From an uncultured Gemmatimonadota bacterium (GTDB lineage Bacteria; Gemmatimonadota; Gemmatimonadetes; Gemmatimonadales; Gemmatimonadaceae): a stretch of 6,129 nt of DNA. Each line of letters begins with the position of its first letter. The stretch's first letter is position 1. The notes under the pieces were generated by a model that was given only the letters and a program-made list of their open reading frames with translations, ran no database searches and was not told the origin of the DNA. The position numbers were made by a program, and so were the translations under genes. The DNA lies in contig CAMPKM010000190.1 in assembly GCA_946887155.1 (NCBI GenBank), positions 1 through 6,129 on the forward strand, in the 5' to 3' direction. Of this stretch, positions 1 through 6,129 are shown piece by piece.

Positions 1-1
1 G

Positions 2-274
2 GCGGCCGAACAGGTGAAGCCGCCAACGAGGACCCGCCGGGTTCGCGCGCTCGAGGACGAAGGCCTGGTGCGCCGGGAACACGATCCGGACGATGGGCGG
101 CTCGTCCGGCTGCGCGCCACCGCCAGGGGGGAGGGTCTCCTGGCGGAGGGGCGGTCCCGCCGCGTCAGGCGCCTGGCGGCGCCGCTCGGTGAACTGTCGG
201 CGAGCGAACGCGAGACCCTGCGACGGGCTTCCGAAATCCTTTCGCGCGTCGTCGCACGTCTTAGGCAATCCTAA
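2..274 (+). CDS. MarR-type winged-helix transcriptional regulator, C-terminal part (5' end outside window)
   Basis: The reading frame is open from base 2 and ends at TAA 272-274, so the gene enters from the left edge and only its last 90 or so residues are visible. These include the end of the recognition helix and the winged part of a MarR domain: an alternating T..R.RALEDEGLVRR segment (about bases 29-79), then the wing signature HDPDDGRLVRLRAT (about 80-121). In the family this wing contacts the DNA minor groove next to the recognition helix. The rest is Arg/Glu-rich and helical, as expected for the C-terminal dimerisation helix of MarR proteins. A GTG at 14 falls inside the domain and is not a credible start. 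MarR proteins usually act as dimeric repressors, often of an adjacent gene, that respond to small phenolic or oxidising ligands. The ligand and target cannot be told here. It is separated from the next gene by about 117 bases, so it is probably not co-transcribed with it by necessity. Confidence 0.8.
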   Translation, partial: AAEQVKPPTRTRRVRALEDEGLVRREHDPDDGRLVRLRATARGEGLLAEGRSRRVRRLAAPLGELSASERETLRRASEILSRVVARLRQS

Positions 275-391
275 CCAGCGGCGACCATAACGTCTGTATG
301 AGAGCCGCAACTGTTGTGAAGCGGATCACTCCGACACATTTTGTTCCGTCCGCCGCACGCGCTGGTTGCGGTCAGCAAGGGGAGGTTGGTG
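275..391 (+). other. intergenic spacer between the MarR-type gene and the Minf_1886-type gene
   Basis: No gene is supported in this 117-base spacer. It is slightly richer in A and T than the flanking genes and is the natural place for the promoter of the downstream gene cluster. The best sigma-70-like pairing I can find (TTGTGA at 314-319 with CATTTT at 337-342, spacer 17) is weak in the -10 box, so I do not call a promoter. The right end carries the Shine-Dalgarno of the next gene. Confidence 0.5.
377..385 (+). promoter_or_regulatory. strong Shine-Dalgarno deciding the GTG 392 start
   Basis: AAGGGGAGG lies 6 bases before GTG 392. An upstream TTG at 341 keeps the frame open and would add 17 residues. 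It has no comparable ribosome-binding site, and the extension (MFRPPHALVAVSKGRLV) does not resemble the family's N-terminus. GTG 389 is also in frame, but its spacing is too short. Confidence 0.8.
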
Positions 392-778
392 GTGGGTGAA
401 CTCGGGTTTCGTGATGGATTGATGGAACAGATACGCCTGCGGGAAACGCGCTTTGATGAACGCGCGTTCCTGTTCGTGCTGGCGTCTCTGGAGTTCCTGC
501 AATCGCGATTACCCGAGCGGCGTCATGTGGACGGTCGCGAGCTCGCACATGCAGTTCGTGAACTCGCGCTGGAGCGTTTCGGCGTCATGTCACGGTTGGT
601 GCTGGAGCATTGGGGAATCCGTTCGACGGCGCACCTGGGCGACATCGTGTTCGCGCTGGTCGAAACCGGACTCCTGATGAGTCAGCCCGGCGATTCGAAG
701 CTGGATTTCGCCGACGTGTTCGATTTCGACGAAGCGTTCGAAGGATCGTACCCATGGAGTGCGGCACACCTGGCCTGA
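392..778 (+). CDS. Minf_1886 family conserved protein of unknown function
   Basis: The 128-residue protein starts at GTG 392 behind a strong Shine-Dalgarno; this start gives the family-like beginning MGELGFRDGLMEQI. It matches what I know of the small Minf_1886 family (described from Planctomycetes/Verrucomicrobia-type genomes) along its whole length. Recognisable blocks are RFDERAFLFV (residues 20-29), HVDGRELA (45-52), the FG.MSR.VLEHWGI block (63-76), GDIVFALVETGLL (83-95) and DF..VFDFDEAF near the C-terminus (105-116). It has no signal peptide or membrane segment, so it is probably cytosolic. It has no catalytic motif that I recognise. The acidic aromatic tail with DF/FDF repeats is typical of the family. 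It lies 51 bases upstream of a zinc-ribbon gene and in the same orientation as the nnr-thiL-plsC cluster, so co-transcription is likely. Family membership is fairly sure; the function is unknown. Confidence 0.75.
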   Translation: MGELGFRDGLMEQIRLRETRFDERAFLFVLASLEFLQSRLPERRHVDGRELAHAVRELALERFGVMSRLVLEHWGIRSTAHLGDIVFALVETGLLMSQPGDSKLDFADVFDFDEAFEGSYPWSAAHLA

Positions 779-820
779 CGCCGCACTGTGACTCGCGGAT
801 TCACCGCGGGCGCCGCCGCC

Positions 821-826
821 GGAGGA
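821..826 (+). promoter_or_regulatory. Shine-Dalgarno supporting the TTG 830 start
   Basis: GGAGGA sits 4 bases (counting from GGAGG) before TTG 830. The spacing is a little short but the match is strong. The competing in-frame GTG at 788, only 9 bases after the preceding stop, has no Shine-Dalgarno and would add a low-complexity Gly/Ala extension. Confidence 0.6.
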
Positions 827-829
827 CAA

Positions 830-1027
830 TTGGTTCAAGCCATCGAGCTGCCGAAATGCCGCAAATGCGGAAACGGGGAACTGCTGCCCATGAGCGATTA
901 TGGGCGGGACGGTGCACCCATTACGTACAAGGCATGGGTCTGCAGCAATCCCGAATGCGGGTTCAACATCCGTATCGACAACGGCGAGATCAACTTCGGC
1001 CGTCAGCTCGGACAGTCGCACAAATAG
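830..1027 (+). CDS. small zinc-ribbon protein of unknown function
   Basis: This 65-residue protein has two cysteine pairs, C10-R-K-C13 and C38-S-N-P-E-C43, separated by 24 residues. That is the layout of a rubredoxin-like or zinc-ribbon knuckle fold binding one zinc ion. The region between the knuckles (ELLPMSDYGRDGAPITYKAWV) and after them (GFNIRIDNGEINFG) looks like short beta strands. It has no membrane segment and no second domain, so it is a stand-alone ribbon. The phrase 'VCSNPECGFNIRIDNGE' resembles ribbons that act as RNA, DNA or protein adaptors, but I cannot name a specific family. I chose TTG 830 because GGAGGA precedes it. GTG 788 would make a 79-residue form and cannot be excluded. 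It ends 28 bases before nnr and probably shares its transcript. Confidence 0.7.
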   Translation: MVQAIELPKCRKCGNGELLPMSDYGRDGAPITYKAWVCSNPECGFNIRIDNGEINFGRQLGQSHK

Positions 1028-1043
1028 TCCGTCTCCCGATCAC

Positions 1044-1047
1044 GGAG
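1044..1047 (+). promoter_or_regulatory. Shine-Dalgarno deciding the nnr start at GTG 1056
   Basis: GGAG lies 8 bases before GTG 1056. The frame is open upstream as far as ATG 900, but that stretch overlaps the zinc-ribbon gene and encodes a Ser/Thr/Arg-rich sequence unrelated to the YjeF N-terminus. Confidence 0.65.
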
Positions 1048-1055
1048 CACCGTCC

Positions 1056-2600
1056 GTGACCGTGCGGGTGGTGACCGGCGAAGGCGCGGCGGCGATCGAT
1101 GCCGCCGCTATCGCGGCAGGGACCTCGTCCCGGGACCTCATGCACCGGGCCGGCGCAGCCGCCGCCGAAATCATGACGCGACGCCTCGGCGATGCGCTCG
1201 GCGGTGGTGTCATCGTATTCACCGGTCCCGGGAACAACGGCGGGGATGGCTGGGTGGTGGCTGGCCAGCTCGCCGAACGCGGGATCCCCGTCCGCGTGCA
1301 GGAGGTCATCGAGAGCCGAACCGGCGATGCCTTCATCATGCGATCGCAGGTCCTCGGCCGCGTGTCGTTAGGTGCGGGCGACGGAACGGAGACCGTGATC
1401 GTCGACGCGTTACTCGGCACGGGTGCGCGCGGCGCTCCATCCGGTGCGCTGGCCGACGCGGTTCGAACGATGAACGAGCGGCGGGCGGCCGGCGCAGCCG
1501 TCGTGGCCCTCGACATCCCGACCGGTGTCGACGCCACGACCGGCGCCAGCAGGCTCGCCGTCACCGCGGACCTCACGATTTCCTTCGGTACCATCAAGCG
1601 CGGGCACCTTCTGGCGCGTGGATTGTGTGGCGCCATCGTGACCGTGGATATCGGACTGGGTACACAGGACGACGCCGTCTGGCCGGAACTGGTGACAGAG
1701 AGCTGGGTGGCGAACGCGATTCCCGCGATTGACCCGAACGCGCACAAGGGCACTCGCCGGCGCATCGTTGTCGTGGGCGGAGCGCGCGGCATGGCGGGGG
1801 CCATCATCCTCGCGAGCCGGGCCGCTGCACGTTCCGGCATTGGAATGGTCCGGGCCCTGGTGGCCGAGGACAGTCTGGCTCCAGTGCAGGCGACAGCGTA
1901 TGAAGCAACCGCCGCCACATGGCCGATTTCACATACCGAGTTCACGGCGCTGATCGAAGGGTGCCATGCGGTACTCGTTGGTCCCGGACTCGGCCGGTCT
2001 CCCGCCGCCCGGGTATTGCTCGAAACCGTGCTCGAGGTATGGCAGGGTCCGACGATACTCGATGCCGACGCGATCACCCTGTTTGAAGGTGAACTCAACT
2101 GGCTCTCGGCGGCACTCGCCGGGAGACCGGCATTGCTGACGCCGCACGTGAGAGAATTCGCGCGCCTTGTTGGTACAACGGACGATGACGTACTTCGAAA
2201 CCGGTTTACGATCGCCGAGGAGGCTGCTCACGCCACCGGCGCCACTATCCTGCTCAAGGGTGTGCCGACGGTGATCACGGGCCCGACCGGTACGACGAAA
2301 ATCTCGTCGTCAGGCACTCCGGTGCTGGCGACCGCGGGCAGCGGCGACGTGCTCGCCGGCATTGCCGCGACCCTGCTCGCGCAGACCGGCGATTCGCTGG
2401 TGTCGGGAGCGTGTTCCGCGTGGATACACGGACGCGCCGGCGAGATCGCAAATGCCGGGCGACCAGTGCGCGGCGTGACCGTCACCGACGTGCTCGATGG
2501 CTTGGGTCATGCGTGGCGCCTTACGAGTCACGCCGCGGCGGCACCGGTCATGGTCGAACTGCCCGGGCTCATGGAGTTTCGCGCCGAGGCATTCGAGTGA
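1056..2600 (+). CDS. nnr: bifunctional NAD(P)H-hydrate repair enzyme Nnr (epimerase + ADP/ATP-dependent dehydratase)
   Basis: Nnr repairs NAD(P)H hydrates, the damaged forms of NADH and NADPH. The N-terminal domain interconverts the R and S epimers; the C-terminal domain dehydrates the S form using ADP or ATP. The 514-residue product has the usual length for the fused bacterial enzyme. In the epimerase domain I see GPGNNGGDG (residues 57-65), VDALLGTG (116-123), and LDIPTGVD (152-159) with the expected Asp153. In the ribokinase-like dehydratase domain I see HKG (K231-G232) followed by the glycine-rich VVGGARGMAGA, VGPGLG, LDADA, the TPH..EF motif (362-368), a KG (401-402), and GSGDVLAG (428-435) with the catalytic Asp431. 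The start is GTG 1056 on Shine-Dalgarno and family grounds, giving MTVRVVTGEGAAAID. The protein should be cytosolic. Its stop overlaps the thiL start by 4 bases, so the two are probably translationally coupled. All key motifs look intact, so it should be active in both reactions. Confidence 0.95.
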   Translation: MTVRVVTGEGAAAIDAAAIAAGTSSRDLMHRAGAAAAEIMTRRLGDALGGGVIVFTGPGNNGGDGWVVAGQLAERGIPVRVQEVIESRTGDAFIMRSQVLGRVSLGAGDGTETVIVDALLGTGARGAPSGALADAVRTMNERRAAGAAVVALDIPTGVDATTGASRLAVTADLTISFGTIKRGHLLARGLCGAIVTVDIGLGTQDDAVWPELVTESWVANAIPAIDPNAHKGTRRRIVVVGGARGMAGAIILASRAAARSGIGMVRALVAEDSLAPVQATAYEATAATWPISHTEFTALIEGCHAVLVGPGLGRSPAARVLLETVLEVWQGPTILDADAITLFEGELNWLSAALAGRPALLTPHVREFARLVGTTDDDVLRNRFTIAEEAAHATGATILLKGVPTVITGPTGTTKISSSGTPVLATAGSGDVLAGIAATLLAQTGDSLVSGACSAWIHGRAGEIANAGRPVRGVTVTDVLDGLGHAWRLTSHAAAAPVMVELPGLMEFRAEAFE

Positions 2601-3544
2601 CGACCGAGTTGTGGGCGAAGATGGGGCCGGGCGTCGAGTTCGACCTGATTCGGCGCATGGCTGAACGTTGGGGCGACCTCGTTCAACATGCCGGCGATGA
2701 TGCCGCGATCCTCGACCTGAAGCACGGTGCGCGGCTTGTGGCATCCACGGACACCTCCCTCGAGGGGGTCCACTTCCGGCGCGAGTGGTTATCGCTCCAG
2801 GAAATTGGCTACCGGGCAACGATCGCCTCGCTGAGCGACCTGGCGGCGGTGGCGGCGGAGCCGATCGGTCTGTTGATCGCGGCGACCATCCCTGCTGGAA
2901 TCGCGGAATCGATCGAAATGCTGGCCGATGGCATCGGCATTGCGGCGCGTGAAAGCGGATGTCCGATCGTGGGCGGTGACCTGACGGGTGGAGACCGGAT
3001 CAGCCTGACGATGACCGTGTTGGGCGCGGCGGCATCGCCCGTGGGGCGCGATGGCGCACGAGTGGGCGCCGGCATCTGGGTGACGGGCCGGCTCGGCGCG
3101 CCCGGTGCCGCCGTCCGGGCGCTCCTTGCCGGCGAACTCCCTTCGGCGGAACACTATCCAAGATTCGCCCGTCCGGTCGCCCGGCTGGCCGAGGCGCGCT
3201 GGCTGGCTGAAGCCGGAGCGACCGCGTTGATCGATATCTCCGATGGGCTCTCATCGGACGCCCGGCATATCGCCGCCGCCAGCGGCGTGGCGCTGGAGAT
3301 CGACATCGACGCGATCCCCTGCGTGCCGGACGTGACACCTCGCGCAGCGGCCACCAGCGGCGAAGAGTACGAATTGCTGCTGGCGGCGCCTGACGAGTTG
3401 GATGTGGCGTCGTTCACGAGCACCTTTGGCATTCCCTTGACGCGCGTGGGCACGGTGATCGAAGGGATGGCGGGCGACGTCACGTTCACCGAAGACGGGG
3501 AGCGCGTTGACCTTGCCGCAGGCTACGATCACTTTTCGGCCTGA
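2597..3544 (+). CDS. thiL: thiamine-monophosphate kinase ThiL
   Basis: ThiL phosphorylates thiamine monophosphate with ATP to make thiamine diphosphate, the last step of vitamin B1 cofactor synthesis. The 315-residue length fits the family (E. coli enzyme about 325). Its metal- and substrate-binding motifs appear in order: GDDAAIL (residues 33-39), STDTSLEGVHF (50-60) with Asp52, SLSDLAA (78-84) with Asp81, GGDLTGGD (126-133) with Asp128, and IDISDGLSSD (212-221) with Asp213 and Asp216. The late motif, commonly GEDYELL, reads GEEYELL here (255-261), a conservative Asp-to-Glu change. The start is GTG 2597 inside GTGA, overlapping the nnr stop, with GAGG at 2586-2589 seven bases upstream. ATG 2621 (MGPGVEFDLI) is an alternative that would remove 8 residues. 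The next gene overlaps its stop by one base. Being in an operon with Nnr suggests a shared housekeeping cofactor role rather than a thiamine-regulated one; I see no TPP riboswitch upstream. Confidence 0.95.
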   Translation: MTTELWAKMGPGVEFDLIRRMAERWGDLVQHAGDDAAILDLKHGARLVASTDTSLEGVHFRREWLSLQEIGYRATIASLSDLAAVAAEPIGLLIAATIPAGIAESIEMLADGIGIAARESGCPIVGGDLTGGDRISLTMTVLGAAASPVGRDGARVGAGIWVTGRLGAPGAAVRALLAGELPSAEHYPRFARPVARLAEARWLAEAGATALIDISDGLSSDARHIAAASGVALEIDIDAIPCVPDVTPRAAATSGEEYELLLAAPDELDVASFTSTFGIPLTRVGTVIEGMAGDVTFTEDGERVDLAAGYDHFSA

Positions 3545-4320
3545 TGCGTACCGTCTTGACGCTGGTCACGATGCTGCTGGTGACGCCGGTTTTTGCGATC
3601 ATTGTGATCGGAGCCGGCCTGCTTGGCGTGCGCAATCGTCCCGGTGGTGTGTACGACTGGGCGCCGCGTCTCTGGTCTCGAATCGCCCTGTGGGCGGCCG
3701 GCGTGAAGCTGGTGGTGCACAACCCGGAACGCATGGGGCGTTCGGCGCCATGCGTCTTCGTCTCGAATCACGTGAGCTGGTACGACATCTTCACGCTGCT
3801 GGCCATCCTGCCGCGTTACCGGTTCGTCGCCAAGGCTGAACTGTTCAAGATCCCGCTGTTCGGTCCCGCGGCCCGTCGCGCCGGCACGATCCCGATTCAT
3901 CGCGAAAACCGTAAGGCCGCCTTTCAGGCCTACGAAGCAGCCGCGCACGAAATCCGCGGCGGTGCCAGTGTCGTCGTCTGCCCGGAGGGAACGCGAGGCG
4001 ACTCGTACTCGCTCCGTCCGTTCAAGAAGGGTCCGTTCGTGCTCGCCATCGCAGCGGAGGCACCAGTCGTGCCGCTGGTCGTGTACGGGACGCGTGAGGT
4101 GCAGCCGAAAGGATCGTTCGTGATCCGGTCGTCAACGGTTCACGTGCACTTCATGGAGGACATCGAGACCAAGGGCATGCATTACGACGACCGCGACCGA
4201 TTGGCGGAAGCCTGCTGGCGCCGCATGGCCGCCGCGCTCGAAGCGCATCACGGCGTGAAGAGTTCGTTGGTGCCAGGCCGCCGGGATCGGAAACAGCAGT
4301 CGATCGAGGTGGCTGTTTGA
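3544..4320 (+). CDS. plsC: 1-acyl-sn-glycerol-3-phosphate acyltransferase (PlsC-type)
   Basis: This 258-residue membrane-associated enzyme should transfer an acyl chain to lysophosphatidic acid to make phosphatidic acid, the precursor of all phospholipids. The N-terminus has a hydrophobic helix (about residues 4-28, rich in Leu, Val and Ile) that would anchor it to the inner membrane with the catalytic part in the cytosol. The acyltransferase signatures are clear: motif I NHVSWYD (residues 75-81, catalytic H76 and D81, HX4D), FKIPLFGPAARRAGTIPIHR around 101-120 (motif II region), and motif III PEGTRG (147-152) with E148. The segment VPLVVYGTREV follows as motif IV. The start is ATG 3544 within TGATG at the thiL stop. 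There is no clear Shine-Dalgarno, so translation likely depends on re-initiation after thiL. The substrate class is inferred from motifs; an acyltransferase for another lysolipid is possible. Confidence 0.88.
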   Translation: MRTVLTLVTMLLVTPVFAIIVIGAGLLGVRNRPGGVYDWAPRLWSRIALWAAGVKLVVHNPERMGRSAPCVFVSNHVSWYDIFTLLAILPRYRFVAKAELFKIPLFGPAARRAGTIPIHRENRKAAFQAYEAAAHEIRGGASVVVCPEGTRGDSYSLRPFKKGPFVLAIAAEAPVVPLVVYGTREVQPKGSFVIRSSTVHVHFMEDIETKGMHYDDRDRLAEACWRRMAAALEAHHGVKSSLVPGRRDRKQQSIEVAV

Positions 4321-4322
4321 CA

Positions 4323-4350
4323 GGGAATCGGGAATAGGGAATCGGGAATC
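4323..4350 (+). repeat. four tandem GGGAATM heptads, predicted G-quadruplex motif
   Basis: Two bases after the plsC stop there are four exact 7-base units: GGGAATC, GGGAATA, GGGAATC, GGGAATC. The G runs lie at 4323-4325, 4330-4332, 4337-4339 and 4344-4346, each separated by 4 bases. This fits the standard G-quadruplex pattern of four G3 runs with 1-7-base loops, on the coding strand, so both the DNA and the transcript could fold. No other such run is visible in this window. Confidence 0.9.
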
Positions 4351-4368
4351 GAGGTCAATCAGCCATGG

Positions 4369-4430
4369 CAGTAGCAGCAGGCAGTACTGATACTGGTACC
4401 AGTACCAGTAACCAATAACCAATACCAGTT
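4369..4430 (+). repeat. cluster of CAGTA/TACTG units with a 14-base palindrome and ACCAATA tandem copies
   Basis: CAGTA occurs at 4369, 4382, 4400 and 4406, with a variant CAGTT at 4426. Its reverse complement TACTG occurs at 4385 and 4391. CAGTACTG (4382-4389) and TACTGGTACCAGTA (4391-4404) are perfect palindromes. A 7-base stem TACTGGT/ACCAGTA (4391-4397 with 4404-4410, 6-base loop) can also form. ACCAATA is repeated at 4411-4417 and 4418-4424. The block is AT-richer than the genes around it. It ends 8 bases before the enolase start. It could be an operator, a replication-slippage repeat or part of a dispersed intergenic element. Confidence 0.8.
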
Positions 4431-4432
4431 AA

Positions 4433-5719
<1,287 letters not shown>

Positions 5720-5731
5720 GCACGCCCGGAC

Positions 5732-6028
5732 GTGAACGTCAAGCAACTGCTGCTGCGACTCGCGATCGTCTTCGCGATCTACTTTGCGTTCCAGGGTGGA
5801 GAGTATTCCACGTGGGACCTGTATCGGCAGAAGAAGCGCGAACAGATGTTGTCGGCGGCGATCGACTCCCTTCGGCGTGACGTGGATTCGCTCAAGGCCC
5901 TCAAGCGCAGCATCGAGTCCGATCCGGCAACGCAGGAACGGATTGCCCGGGAGGATTTCGGCATGGTCCGCGACCGGGAATTGCTCTTTCGGTTTCTTGA
6001 TCCCGACTCGCTCAAATCCCGTCCTTGA
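5732..6028 (+). CDS. FtsB/DivIC-type septum formation initiator protein
   Basis: This is a 98-residue single-pass membrane protein of the FtsB/DivIC superfamily, which bridges FtsL and FtsQ-type proteins in the bacterial divisome. A short cytosolic start (MNVK) leads into a hydrophobic helix at about residues 5-20 (LLLRLAIVFAIYFAF). A charged coiled coil follows at about 30-62 (heptad-like Leu and Ile spacing in REQMLSAAIDSLRRDVDSLKAL). The family's C-terminal motif, written here IAREDFGMVRDRELLFRF, is at 71-88. The protein would face the periplasm. The start GTG 5732 has only weak ribosome-binding signals, but it lies 12 bases after the enolase stop, so re-initiation is plausible. Adjacency of enolase and an FtsB-like gene is known in many bacteria, which supports the call. 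Whether it is FtsB or DivIC in strict terms cannot be decided. Confidence 0.85.
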   Translation: MNVKQLLLRLAIVFAIYFAFQGGEYSTWDLYRQKKREQMLSAAIDSLRRDVDSLKALKRSIESDPATQERIAREDFGMVRDRELLFRFLDPDSLKSRP

Positions 6029-6055
6029 CGGTTGAACCACGGTGGTGTCAACCGT
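6028..6055 (+). terminator. strong hairpin at the end of the ftsB-like gene, possible terminator
   Basis: ACGGTTGA (6028-6035) pairs perfectly with TCAACCGT (6048-6055). Inside it ACCA (6036-6039) pairs with TGGT (6043-6046), leaving a CGG loop and one bulged G at 6047. The stem begins in the last base of the TGA stop. There is no run of T after it (AGATTGAAGG follows), so intrinsic termination is doubtful. The same bases overlap the predicted tRNA promoter. Confidence 0.45.
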
Positions 6056-6060
6056 AGATT
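6032..6060 (+). promoter_or_regulatory. candidate sigma-70-type promoter of tRNA-fMet
   Basis: TTGAAC (6032-6037) and TAGATT (6055-6060) are separated by exactly 17 bases. Each matches four of six positions of the TTGACA/TATAAT consensus. Transcription would start near 6067, about 6 bases before the tRNA, a normal short leader for a tRNA gene. No better pair is visible between the ftsB-like stop and the tRNA. Confidence 0.5.
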
Positions 6061-6072
6061 GAAGGACTCTGA

Positions 6073-6129
<57 letters not shown>

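Noticed and set aside
341..391. TTG 341 as the start of the Minf_1886-type protein
   Set aside because: No ribosome-binding site, and the extra residues do not look like the family; AAGGGGAGG at 377-385 points to GTG 392.
900..1055. Upstream extension of nnr to ATG 900
   Set aside because: It overlaps the zinc-ribbon gene out of frame and encodes an unrelated Ser/Thr/Arg-rich stretch; GTG 1056 has a Shine-Dalgarno and the proper YjeF N-terminus.
1040..2098. Open frame of 352 codons on the - strand opposite nnr
   Set aside because: Ala/Pro/Ser/Thr-rich low-complexity product typical of an antisense shadow of a GC-rich gene; nnr on the + strand has all its motifs.
4317..4322. Perfect -35 box TTGACA overlapping the plsC stop, as an eno promoter
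   Set aside because: No acceptable -10 box at 16-18 bases; those positions fall in the GGGAATC repeats (AATCGG). It may be coincidence, so no promoter is called.
4391..4410. The palindromic stem before eno as an intrinsic terminator of plsC
   Set aside because: No T run follows the stem, and the structure is AT-rich with competing pairings.
4132..4422. Open frame on the - strand through the repeat block (Tyr/Trp/Gln-rich product)
   Set aside because: The translation merely reflects the short tandem repeats and has no start signal or family resemblance.
4323..4430. The repeats in the plsC-eno spacer as a CRISPR array
   Set aside because: Units of 5-7 bases in direct tandem, with no 20-40-base repeats or unique spacers and no cas genes.

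Overview
This is a GC-rich bacterial chromosome segment with every gene on the + strand. It uses GTG and TTG starts freely and looks like ordinary core genome rather than a mobile region. The gene order, the Minf_1886-type protein and the codon usage suggest a Gemmatimonadota-like or related soil/water bacterium. That assignment is an inference from family knowledge, not a database result.

Left part (1-1027): the C-terminal half of a MarR-type winged-helix regulator runs in from the left edge. A spacer of about 117 bases follows, then a conserved protein of unknown function (Minf_1886 family, start best placed at GTG 392 behind a strong Shine-Dalgarno). After it comes a 65-residue zinc-ribbon protein, probably starting at TTG 830.

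Centre (1056-4320): a tight, probably translationally coupled operon encodes Nnr (NAD(P)H-hydrate epimerase fused to ADP/ATP-dependent dehydratase, metabolite repair), ThiL (thiamine-monophosphate kinase, cofactor synthesis) and a PlsC-type 1-acylglycerol-3-phosphate acyltransferase (membrane lipid synthesis). nnr and thiL overlap by 4 bases (GTGA); thiL and plsC overlap by 1 base (TGATG). The two genes upstream of nnr are close enough to belong to the same transcript.

Spacer 4321-4438: this is the most unusual stretch. It holds four perfect-spacing GGGAATM heptads (G3N4G3N4G3N4G3, a predicted G-quadruplex motif) directly after the plsC stop. An AT-richer block follows, with CAGTA/TACTG units in both orientations, a 14-base perfect palindrome and ACCAATA tandem copies. 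Enolase starts immediately after this with no visible Shine-Dalgarno.

Right part (4439-6129): enolase (eno) has all its catalytic residues. A small FtsB/DivIC-like cell-division membrane protein follows 12 bases downstream. Next is a strong hairpin that also carries a plausible promoter, then the first 57 bases of an initiator tRNA (fMet, CAT anticodon) cut by the right edge.

I found no defence, mobile, CRISPR or secondary-metabolite system. The novelty is confined to the repeat-built spacer before eno, the promoter/hairpin overlap before tRNA-fMet, and the two uncharacterised small proteins at 392-1027.
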